Part shown: positions 1 through 5,951 of the stretch, one piece after another
Numbering within the stretch: position 1 is the first letter of the stretch
Layout of the letters: every line of letters begins with the position of its first letter
Source: Alphaproteobacteria bacterium UBA6038
GTDB lineage: Bacteria; Pseudomonadota; Alphaproteobacteria; Micropepsales; Micropepsaceae
Assembly (NCBI GenBank): GCA_002429315.1
Contig: DIZC01000045.1
Span: 55,482-63,895 of the forward strand
Length of the DNA stretch: 8,414 nucleotides
Direction of reading: 5' to 3'
The notes under the pieces: generated by a model
The model's database searches: none
What the model saw: the letters and a program-made list of their open reading frames with translations, nothing else
Told to the model about the DNA's origin: nothing
Translations under genes and position numbers: made by a program

Positions 1-705
1 TTCATCTCGATCGTCGCCTACGATCTGGCGCGCAAGTTCGACAAGCTGCGCGACGTGCAGATGCGCGTAGGCGCGCTGCCGGTGTTCCCGCACAACGCGC
101 TGAAATACAACCTCACCTGGTCCACCGACGGGCTGATCAACGAATACTGCAACCCCTGCGAATCGATCCGCGACGGCGTGCGGGTGGAAGTCCCGGCGCT
201 CGAGGAACTCGAGCAGTTCACCCTCGACGGCGTCGAATACGAGGCGTTCAACACGAGCGGCGGCCTCGGCACCCTGTGCGACACGCTCGAAGGCAAGGTC
301 GAGAACTTGAATTACAAGACGGCGCGCTATCCCGGCCATCGCGACATCGTCAAGCTGCTGGTGCGCGACCTGCACCTCGGCACCCGTCGCGAGATCTTCA
401 AAGACGTGCTCGAAACAGCGATCCCCATCACCTATCAGGACGTGGTGCTGGTGTTCGTTACCGTGTCGGGCTGGATGGGCGGCCGTCTGACCCAGGAAAG
501 CTACGCGAAAAAAATCTATGCGCAGACGGTCGGCGAGCGGCTGATGAGCGCCATCCAGATCACCACCGCCTGCGGCATCTGCGCGATGACCGACCTGCTG
601 GTGCAAGGCAAGCTGCCGCAGAAAGGCTTTGTGAAGCAGGAGGAGGCAACGTTCTCCGACTTTATCAACAACCGCTTCGGCCGCTACTACGCCAAGGGGC
701 TCTAA
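1..705 (+). CDS. Saccharopine dehydrogenase / lysine 6-dehydrogenase family protein, C-terminal part (5' end outside window)
   Basis: The reading frame is open from the first base and ends at TAA 703-705, giving 234 residues with no start in the window. The visible part corresponds to the C-terminal catalytic/substrate domain of the saccharopine dehydrogenase family; the N-terminal NAD(P)-binding Rossmann fold would lie upstream. Family-like stretches are LTWSTDGLINEYCNPCE, AFNTSGGLGTLCDTLEGK, then NYKTARYPGHRDIVKLL, and a C-terminal TTACGICAMTDLLVQGKLP segment. Known members are cytosolic NAD(P)-dependent enzymes that either split saccharopine or oxidise the epsilon-amino group of lysine; both give alpha-aminoadipate semialdehyde. 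The ALDH7-type gene about 2.3 kb downstream on the same strand would take that product, which supports a lysine role. Which of the two reactions it performs cannot be decided from this part. The gene is convergent with the minus-strand nuclease gene to its right. Confidence 0.85.
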   Translation, partial: FISIVAYDLARKFDKLRDVQMRVGALPVFPHNALKYNLTWSTDGLINEYCNPCESIRDGVRVEVPALEELEQFTLDGVEYEAFNTSGGLGTLCDTLEGKVENLNYKTARYPGHRDIVKLLVRDLHLGTRREIFKDVLETAIPITYQDVVLVFVTVSGWMGGRLTQESYAKKIYAQTVGERLMSAIQITTACGICAMTDLLVQGKLPQKGFVKQEEATFSDFINNRFGRYYAKGL

Positions 706-1046
706 GCTCGTCACCGCCAGGCATCGGTCGGGGCAAACTGCGAGAAAGCCAATGTGGCCGGATCGATGTCAGCGCGATGAAGCGAGGCAGCTGATGGAGC
801 CGATGCTGTTGGGTCCGTACTGCACCAGATTGTTCGGTCCCCGTCCGTGCTGCACGATGACGCCACCAGAGCGAGATCCGCTTTTTCTCCCAACCCTCAT
901 GGCCGCCCTTGAGGCGGCCATCCATCCCGGCGCGCGTCTGCCGCGCCGGGAAGAGTTGTTTGCGCTCGCGACGCTCCCGCGATGGATGGCCCTGCCAAGC
1001 CCGGCCATGACGGAGTGAGAGCGCATCGGTCCGACGAAATCATGCT
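706..1046. other. Intergenic region between convergent genes, no convincing gene
   Basis: This 341-bp gap separates the 3' ends of the saccharopine dehydrogenase-like gene and the minus-strand nuclease gene. Bases 706-895 show no recognisable domain or codon pattern in any frame and no clear T-tract terminator. Bases 896-1048 are occupied by palindromic repeat structure, annotated separately. The open frames that cross the gap are out-of-frame extensions of the neighbouring genes. Confidence 0.6.
896..1010. repeat. Three-hairpin palindromic intergenic repeat (REP/BIME-like)
   Basis: The outer arms 898-926 and 981-1009 form a 29-nt inverted repeat with 23 matching positions; both arms carry CATGGCCG at one end and GGCCATCCATC at the other. 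Arm 1 is itself a hairpin: ATGGCCGCC (899-907) pairs with GGCGGCCAT (913-921) around a 5-nt loop. A middle hairpin pairs CCCGGCGCG (926-934) with CGCGCCGGG (942-950) around 7 nt. Arm 3 pairs ATGGCC (986-991) with GGCCAT (1003-1008). The minus-strand reading, starting GTCATGGCCGGGCTTG, resembles dispersed repeats I know from Rhizobiales-type genomes. Placement between two convergent 3' ends is typical of such elements. Copy number cannot be seen here; no second copy is evident in the window. Confidence 0.65.
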
Positions 1047-1048
1047 CT
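1018..1048. repeat. Imperfect inverted repeat overlapping the 3' end of the nuclease fusion gene
   Basis: AGAGCGCAT (1018-1026) and ATGCTCT (1042-1048) are inverted copies differing by a 2-nt bulge, around a 15-nt spacer. The right arm overlaps the stop codon of the minus-strand gene (TAG, complement of 1047-1049). On the minus strand it reads AGAGCATGATTTCG, similar in style to dispersed AGAGCATGAT-type repeats of Rhizobiales. It has no T-tract, so it is at best a weak or Rho-assisted end point. Confidence 0.35.
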
Positions 1049-2729
1049 ATGGCAGGCGCTCTGCCGCCAGAGCCTCGAGGCGGGTGGCGAGCTGGTTGAG
1101 GCCCCAGCGGCGCGCGAGCGTGGCGGCTTTGTGCCAGGTGGGAGTCTGACTGGCGAGCGAGGGCAGCGGCGCCTTGGCATTCATCGTCGCGATGGATTTG
1201 AAGAGCTTCAGGTCTTCGGCCTGCGCGGCGAAGCGCCCGGCTTTCAGCAACGCTTCGAGGGTGCCGTGTTTGCGCAGCAGTTCGGCCGCGCCTTGCGCCC
1301 CCACGCCGGGCGCGCCGGGAATGCGGTCCGACGGATCGCCGCGCAGCGCGATGAAATCCGGCACCTGCTTGGGATCGACGCCGTAGCGTTCGCGGACTTC
1401 CGCCGGTCCGACACGCGCCATTTCGCCCGCGCGCAGCGGATAGAGGATGGTGGTTCGCTCCGAGGCCAACTGAAAGGAATCGCGGTCGCCGCTTGCCACC
1501 AGCACGGTGCCGCCGCGCCGCTCTTCGGCGCGCACGGCGGCGGCCAGGAAATCGTCCGCCTCGAAGCCCCTCGCCTTGGCATTGGCGAAGCCGCAGGCCG
1601 CAACGAATCTGGGAATCTGGCGCAGCTGCTGAATGATCTCGTCGTCGAATTCGCGCCCGCCCTGATATCCGGGCAGCGCCTTGTGACGGTAGGTCGGCGC
1701 ATCGAGCGTGTCCCAGCCGACCACTACGGCGCGCGGCGTTTCGGTGCGGTAGAGCCTGAGCAGAATGTTGGCGAAACCGAGGATGGCGTTGGCGGGCTTG
1801 CCATCGCCGGTGAGAATCGATTTTGGCACGCCGTGATAGGCGCGGTGCGCAAAAGAATCGCCGTCGATCACGAGCAGCGGCCGGCGCGGTCTTTTTTTGG
1901 ATATCGTCGCTGCCGGTTTCTCGCGCTGCACCGCAGGTCTGCGAAGCTTGCGTGTTGAATCGCGCAGAACGATCCATGCCGGGGCGTGGTCGCTGGCGTT
2001 TTCGGCGCCGCGCATCTCGCGATCCACGCCAGCATCGAGAAGGCGCGTTGCGGCCTCGCGGCTCGGCAGCAGATGATCGAGCCTGAGGCCCGCATCGCGC
2101 GGCCAGCGGTTCCGCATGTAATGCCAGAAGGTGTACATCGGCGCATTCGGGTGCAGCGTGCGCACGGCGTCGACCCAGCCCTGCTTCAGCAGGCGCTGGA
2201 ATTGCGCGCGCGGCTGCGGCTGCACCAGGGCGTTATCCTCGTACGAAGTCGTCGGGTAAATATCGCGGTCGGTGGGCACCACATTGTAGTCGCCCGCGAG
2301 CACCACCGGCACATTGGTGGCGTAGAGCTTGGCAGCGTGCTTCAGCAGGCGCTCATTCCAGGCAAGCTTGTAAGCGAATTTCGGACCAGGCTGCGGATTG
2401 CCATTCGGCGCGTACAGCGACGCAATCAGCACACCGTTTACCGCGGCTTCGATGTAGCGCGCCTGTGAGTCTTGCGGATCGCCCGGCAATTCGCGCCGCG
2501 TCAGCACCGGCTCGCAGCCGCGCGCCAGAATGGCCACGCCGTTCCACGCGCTTTGTCCGCGCCACACCGCGCCATAGCCGGCTTTCTCGATCGCCGCTTT
2601 GGGAAATTTCTCATCGGTGCATCTCAGCTCCTGCAGGCACGCGACGTCGGGCTTCGCCGTGCGCAGCCATGCCAGCAGGTTCGCCAGCCGCTTGTTGATG
2701 TTGTTGATGTTGAAGGTGGCGATCTTCAT
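1047..2729 (-). CDS. Exonuclease III-type AP endonuclease fused to a 5'-3' exonuclease (FEN/H3TH) domain
   Basis: This single ORF of 560 residues starts at ATG 2729-2727, with GGAG (complement of 2735-2738) 5 nt upstream. Residues 1-256 form a complete exonuclease III/EEP domain; the expected active-site residues are N7, E34 (LQEL), Y106 (LYAPNG), D147 and N149 (GDYN), D218 (LDHL), and D247-H248 (SDHAP). Residues 257-284 are a basic K/R/P-rich linker. Residues 285-560 form a 5'-3' exonuclease domain: VIDGDSFAHRAYH (288-299), acidic EADD (390-393), GDRDSF with D415 and D417, and the helix-three-turn-helix GDPSDRIPGAPGVG (464-477, D465 and D468). Both metal-binding acidic sets look intact, so both halves are probably active. 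Exonuclease III incises abasic sites and FEN-like enzymes remove 5' flaps, so inferred use is base-excision or gap repair. Each half has a typical stand-alone length. The linker carries an A7 run, so an indel artefact must be excluded. Confidence 0.88.
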   Translation of the reverse strand: MKIATFNINNINKRLANLLAWLRTAKPDVACLQELRCTDEKFPKAAIEKAGYGAVWRGQSAWNGVAILARGCEPVLTRRELPGDPQDSQARYIEAAVNGVLIASLYAPNGNPQPGPKFAYKLAWNERLLKHAAKLYATNVPVVLAGDYNVVPTDRDIYPTTSYEDNALVQPQPRAQFQRLLKQGWVDAVRTLHPNAPMYTFWHYMRNRWPRDAGLRLDHLLPSREAATRLLDAGVDREMRGAENASDHAPAWIVLRDSTRKLRRPAVQREKPAATISKKRPRRPLLVIDGDSFAHRAYHGVPKSILTGDGKPANAILGFANILLRLYRTETPRAVVVGWDTLDAPTYRHKALPGYQGGREFDDEIIQQLRQIPRFVAACGFANAKARGFEADDFLAAAVRAEERRGGTVLVASGDRDSFQLASERTTILYPLRAGEMARVGPAEVRERYGVDPKQVPDFIALRGDPSDRIPGAPGVGAQGAAELLRKHGTLEALLKAGRFAAQAEDLKLFKSIATMNAKAPLPSLASQTPTWHKAATLARRWGLNQLATRLEALAAERLP

Positions 2730-3001
2730 CCGCGCTCCGCCCCCGCCCGCTACGGCGGCCCGACAAGGGTGTCATAGCAGAGACGATGGTGTTCGCTGTC
2801 GCCCTGCGGGACGCGGGGTTTTGTGTCCCGGCGCAATGCGGGCTCGGCTGCCCCATGGCTGGACCTCAGCGTGAGCAATGCTTATCTTGTGCCCGGGAGT
2901 GCGGGTCGTGGGACCCGCGCTCCCGTTGCGTTTCGAAGGCGCCCCTCCCCCGGGGGTCTTCGCGAAAGCAACTTCAATTTTCACGATGTTGAGGTCTTAC
3001 G
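2730..3001. other. Divergent intergenic region upstream of the nuclease fusion and ALDH genes
   Basis: These 272 bases separate two divergent start codons and must hold both promoters. I find no convincing -35/-10 pair on either strand. Visible structure is a strong 14-bp hairpin (2894-2925), a CGGGAC/GTCCCG pair (2807-2812 with 2825-2830), and a 10-bp palindrome of C5G5 at 2947-2956. GAGG at 2991-2994, 7 nt before ATG 3002, is the ribosome-binding site of the ALDH gene. Short open frames here lack family resemblance and good start signals. Confidence 0.55.
2894..2925. repeat. Strong 14-bp hairpin upstream of the ALDH gene
   Basis: CGGGAG-T-GCGGGTC (2894-2907) pairs with GACCCGC-G-CTCCCG (2912-2925) around the tetraloop GTGG. 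All 14 positions pair if the T2900-G2919 wobble is allowed. It lies 76 bp before the ALDH start and about 165 bp from the nuclease start. There is no T-tract after it, so it is not an obvious intrinsic terminator. It may be a mobile palindromic repeat, a leader-RNA structure or a protein-binding site; the sequence does not decide. Confidence 0.6.
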
Positions 3002-4492
3002 ATGAAGGCGGACCAGATATTGAGGGACTTGGGCGTGGAGGCGAGCCGCGGGGAGCACACGGTCCGTTCGCCCATCGATGGCGCGGAGGTCGGGCGCGTG
3101 GCGTTCGACGATGCCGCGTCCATCGCGCGCAAGATTGCCAATAGCGTCGAAGCCTTCCGCGCCTGGCGTGAGGTGCCGGCGCCGCGCCGCGGCGAACTCG
3201 TGCGGCTACTCGGCGAAGAGCTGCGCGCCAACAAGGAACAGCTCGGCCGTCTCGTCAGCCTGGAAGCCGGCAAAATCCTGCAGGAAGGCCTCGGCGAAGT
3301 GCAGGAGATGATCGACATCTGCGATTTCGCGGTCGGTCTGTCGCGCCAGCTTTACGGCCTCACCATCGCCAGCGAACGCCCCGGCCACCGCATGATGGAA
3401 CAGTGGCATCCCGTTGGGCCGGTTGCGGTGATTTCCGCCTTCAACTTCCCCGTCGCGGTCTGGAGCTGGAACGCGGCGTTGGCGCTGGTCTGCGGCGATT
3501 CCGTTTTGTGGAAGCCGAGCGAGAAGACACCGCTGACGGCGCTCGCCACGCAGGCGCTGTTCGAGCGCGCGGCGAGGCGGTTCGGCAATGCGCCGGCGAA
3601 TCTTTCGCAGGTGATCTTGGGCTTGCGCGAAGCGGGAGAAGCCTTGGCGAAAGATCGCCGCATTCCGGTGGTGAGCGCGACTGGTTCGACGCGCATGGGC
3701 AAGGCGCTGGCGCCGGTAGTGGCGGAGCGGCTGGGACGTTCGCTGCTCGAGCTCGGCGGCAACAATGCGATGATCGTGGCACCGAGCGCGAAACTCGATC
3801 TCGCGGTGCGCGCGATTCTGTTCAGTGCGGTGGGCACCGCCGGCCAGCGGTGCACGTCTTTGCGGCGATTGTTCGTACACGACTCGATTTACGATTCCCT
3901 CGTGCCGCAGTTGAAATCGGTTTACGCCACGCTGCCCATCGGCAATCCCCTGGAGGACGGCAGCCTCGTCGGCCCGCTGATCGACAAGGCCGCGTTCGAC
4001 GGCATGGAGCGCGCGCTGGTTGCGGCGCGCGATAAAGGCGGCAAGATCACCGGCGGCGGCCGTGTGTTGGAAGACAAATATCCCAATGGCTTCTATGTGA
4101 AGCCGGCGATTGCGGAGATGCCGGAGCAAAGCGCCATCGTCTGCCACGAAACATTCGCGCCTATCCTGTACGTGATGCGCTACCGCGATTTCGCCGACGT
4201 GATGGCGAAGCACAATGCCGTGCCGCAGGGCCTGTCGTCGTGCATCTTCACCCAGGATATGCAGGAGGCGGAGCGGTTTGTGGCGGCGGCGGGATCCGAT
4301 TGCGGCATCGCCAATGTGAACATCGGACCGTCGGGTGCGGAGATCGGCGGGGCGTTCGGCGGCGAGAAGGAGACCGGCGGCGGCCGCGAGTCCGGCTCGG
4401 ATTCCTGGAAGGCCTACATGCGCCGCCAGACCGCCACCATTAATTATTCGAACGCATTGCCACTGGCGCAGGGCATCAAATTCACGGTGTGA
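3002..4492 (+). CDS. amaB: ALDH7-family alpha-aminoadipate semialdehyde / piperideine-6-carboxylate dehydrogenase
   Basis: The 496-residue product has the usual length for ALDH7. It is predicted to oxidise L-alpha-aminoadipate semialdehyde (in equilibrium with piperideine-6-carboxylate) to L-alpha-aminoadipate with NAD+, in the cytosol, as a step of lysine breakdown. Catalytic landmarks are N148 in SAFNFPVAVWSWN, K171 in WKPSEKT, the nucleotide-site motif GSTRMG (228-233), general base E250 in LELGGNN, nucleophile C284 in GTAGQRCTSLRR, and E383 in HETFAP. The stretch GEVQEMIDICDFAVGLSR (98-115) and the C-terminus with SGAEIGGAFGGEKETGGGR and YSNALPLAQGIKF are close to antiquitin (ALDH7A1) and set it apart from other ALDH families. 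ATG 3002 has GAGG 7 nt upstream. It is the first gene of a probable plus-strand pair with the dehydrogenase 64 bp downstream. The symbol follows Pseudomonas usage and is by family resemblance. Confidence 0.9.
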   Translation: MKADQILRDLGVEASRGEHTVRSPIDGAEVGRVAFDDAASIARKIANSVEAFRAWREVPAPRRGELVRLLGEELRANKEQLGRLVSLEAGKILQEGLGEVQEMIDICDFAVGLSRQLYGLTIASERPGHRMMEQWHPVGPVAVISAFNFPVAVWSWNAALALVCGDSVLWKPSEKTPLTALATQALFERAARRFGNAPANLSQVILGLREAGEALAKDRRIPVVSATGSTRMGKALAPVVAERLGRSLLELGGNNAMIVAPSAKLDLAVRAILFSAVGTAGQRCTSLRRLFVHDSIYDSLVPQLKSVYATLPIGNPLEDGSLVGPLIDKAAFDGMERALVAARDKGGKITGGGRVLEDKYPNGFYVKPAIAEMPEQSAIVCHETFAPILYVMRYRDFADVMAKHNAVPQGLSSCIFTQDMQEAERFVAAAGSDCGIANVNIGPSGAEIGGAFGGEKETGGGRESGSDSWKAYMRRQTATINYSNALPLAQGIKFTV

Positions 4493-4556
4493 GTGGTTCG
4501 TCCCCCGCTTGCGGGTTACCATAATTTATGCATTGCAAATTGACAGGAGCAGCACG

Positions 4557-5430
4557 ATGAAAATCGGATTTATTGGCCTTGGCCACATGGGATCTGGCAT
4601 CGCGGTAAATCTTTTGGCTGCAGGCCACGAGCTCACAGTGTGGAACCGGTCGCCCGGGCCGGCGGAAGGGCTCGCCGAGAAGGGTGCGCAGGTTGCGCGC
4701 TCGCCCGAAGAGGCGTTGCAAGGTGAAGTGTTGTTCTCGATGCTCGCGAGCGACGATGCCATCCGGGCGGTTGGGCTGGACGGCGCGTTGCTGGCGCGCG
4801 CCAAGGCGGGGCTCGTGCATGTCAACCTCGCCACCATCTCCATCGATTTTGCGCGCCGTCTTGCGAAGGCGCACGCGGAAACAGGGCTGGGCTACGTCGC
4901 GGCGCCGGTGTTCGGCCGGCCGGACGTGGCGGCGGCTGGCAAAGCTGATCGTCATCGCCGGCGGCTCTGAGACGAACGTCGCCAGAGTGAGGCCGCTGCT
5001 GGAACATTTCGCCCGCCGAGTGGAGGTCGTGGGCGAGGCGCCCGAGGAGGCGAACCTCTTCAAGATTGCGGGCAATTTCATGCTGGCCTCGGCGATCGAA
5101 AGCATGGGCGAGGCATTCGCGCTGGTGCGCAAGGGCGGCATTGATGCGCACGCCTTTCACGACGTGCTTTCGAACACCCTGTTTGCCTGCCCCGTGTACC
5201 AGGGCTACGGCGCCGCCATCGTGAATGCGAAATTCGAACCGGCGGGATTTGCGCTCAAGCTCGGCATGAAAGACGTGCGGCTGGCACTCGACGCGGGGCG
5301 CGAGCTGTTCGTCCCGCTGCCGCTTGCCAGCCTCGTGTTCGATCACTGCATCGAAGCCACCGTTGCCGGCCTCGCCGACAAGGATTGGTCTTCGCTCGGC
5401 GGCCTCTTGGCCGACAGGGCAGGACTGTAG
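4557..5430 (+). pseudogene. Frameshifted NAD(P)-dependent beta-hydroxyacid dehydrogenase (3-hydroxyisobutyrate dehydrogenase-like)
   Basis: The frame from ATG 4557 (GGAG at 4546-4549, 7 nt upstream) encodes the N-terminal Rossmann domain: MKIGFIGLGHMGSGIA with GLGHMG at 7-12, and VWNRS at 29-32, whose NRS pattern suggests NADP(H). It runs to APVFGRPDVAAAG and then stops at TGA 4968-4970 (137 residues). The next frame continues without a gap as KLIVIAGG, then the catalytic-site motif NLFKIAGNFMLAS (K169, N173 in the repaired protein) and the usual C-terminal helical domain to TAG 5428-5430. Removing one base between about 4938 and 4944 restores a normal 290-residue enzyme; dropping one G of 4938-4939 would give DVAAAAKL, the commoner family sequence. 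As written, the gene lacks its catalytic half in one frame. It may be a true recent mutation or a sequencing error. The ALDH gene lies 64 bp upstream; the AT-rich gap, with CATAAT at 4520-4525, could hold its own promoter. Confidence 0.85.
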
Positions 5431-5484
5431 CCGCGCGACCGACGAGGATCGCCGCTCCGACTGGAGTCGAGGACAGTGGGACTC

Positions 5485-5513
5485 TTTGGGGACAGAGATA
5501 TCGTGTTCCCAAA
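5485..5513. repeat. Small hairpin with TGGGGACA / TGTTCCCA arms
   Basis: TTTGGGGACA (5485-5494) pairs with TGTTCCCAAA (5504-5513) through 10 positions including one G-T wobble, around a 9-nt loop. It lies 55 bp after the frameshifted dehydrogenase. GGGGACA-type hairpins resemble REP sequences associated with RAYT transposases, but no transposase is present. It has no T-tract, although it could still help terminate the upstream transcript. Confidence 0.45.
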
Positions 5514-5529
5514 TGTCCTGCAGCATTTT

Positions 5530-5549
5530 CTCCCCCGCAAGCGTGGGAG
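5530..5549. repeat. CTCCCCCGC / GCGTGGGAG palindromic mini-repeat
   Basis: CTCCCCCGC (5530-5538) and GCGTGGGAG (5541-5549) are inverted copies with a single mismatch, separated by AA. Similar C5GC-AA-GCG5 palindromes are common between genes in alphaproteobacteria. It lies about 70 bp upstream of the small SHOCT gene. A shorter relative, CCCGC-TT-GCGGG, occurs at 4504-4515 just after the ALDH gene. Confidence 0.45.
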
Positions 5550-5617
5550 GAGCCGTGACGCTATTCGCTTTGCCGATTCTACCCCTATATCCAGAACACC
5601 GAACTTCGGAGGCGAGC

Positions 5618-5860
5618 ATGTTCCACTTCTGGCCGTTCTGGTTCTTCTGGCCGTTCCATGGCCTGTTGACGCTGGTGTTGGTCGTTGTGCTGCTGGTGGT
5701 GCTGTTCCGCCACCGGCCCGCGCCGTACGCCTACCCGGCCGGCGCACCGCCAGGCTCCGGTGGCCGCTCCGAGGCCTTGGCGATTCTCGAAAGCCGCTAC
5801 GCCCGGGGCGAGATTCAGCGCGACGAATACCTGCAGAAAAAGGCCGATCTGGGCGGCTGA
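5618..5860 (+). CDS. Small SHOCT-domain membrane protein
   Basis: The ORF encodes 80 residues from ATG 5618, with a strong GGAGG (5608-5612) 5 nt upstream. The N-terminus is strikingly aromatic (MFHFWPFWFFWPFH). It is followed by a hydrophobic helix LLTLVLVVVLLVVLF (about 16-30) and a positively charged RHR stop-transfer segment, then a Pro/Gly/Ala linker. The C-terminus ALAILESRYARGEIQRDEYLQKKADL (about 53-78) matches the SHOCT short C-terminal domain. Proteins of this layout are small inner-membrane proteins, and SHOCT is thought to mediate oligomerisation or protein contacts; no specific function is known for this one. The C-terminus is expected in the cytoplasm from the RHR after the helix. 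The preceding 187-bp gap with two hairpins suggests independent transcription. Confidence 0.85.
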   Translation: MFHFWPFWFFWPFHGLLTLVLVVVLLVVLFRHRPAPYAYPAGAPPGSGGRSEALAILESRYARGEIQRDEYLQKKADLGG

Positions 5861-5870
5861 ATCGCCTGCG

Positions 5871-5885
5871 TTAACTCTTTCTTAA
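5871..5885. promoter_or_regulatory. CtrA-type binding site TTAA-N7-TTAA
   Basis: TTAA (5871-5874), seven bases (CTCTTTC), then TTAA (5882-5885) gives a perfect full CtrA half-site pair in an otherwise GC-rich region. CtrA is the cell-cycle response regulator of alphaproteobacteria and recognises TTAA-N7-TTAA. The site lies just after the SHOCT gene and 66 bp before the ATG of the small membrane ORF, a position suited to regulating that promoter. It is a sequence match only; AT-rich chance matches occur. Confidence 0.5.
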
Positions 5886-5951
5886 GCATTTCCTTCGGTC
5901 CAGGCTGGCCCGCGGCCACAGTGGCGCGGTCGCTGGAATGGATTTCAGGGG

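Noticed and set aside
1131..1958. 275-codon plus-strand open frame opposite the nuclease fusion
   Set aside because: Antisense shadow of a GC-rich gene; the nuclease reading carries all catalytic motifs.
769..1977. 402-codon minus-strand open frame overlapping the nuclease fusion
   Set aside because: It is the shifted frame of the fusion gene, Arg/Ala-rich with no domain. It matters only as the frame that would open if the A7 run lost a base.
2786..2992. Short Cys-containing plus-strand frames in the divergent intergenic region
   Set aside because: They run through the 14-bp hairpin, overlap each other in different frames, lack start signals and show no consistent codon pattern.
3206..4522. 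438-codon minus-strand open frame opposite the ALDH gene
   Set aside because: His/Arg-rich sequence without domains; the ALDH frame shows full ALDH7 motifs.
4335..4556. Upstream extension of the dehydrogenase frame into the ALDH gene
   Set aside because: It overlaps the ALDH C-terminus out of frame; MKIGFIGLGHMG at 4557 is the natural N-terminus and has a good ribosome-binding site.
4493..4556. Possible promoter (CATAAT at 4520-4525) before the dehydrogenase
   Set aside because: No acceptable -35 element at the right spacing, so it was mentioned in the gene entry rather than annotated separately.
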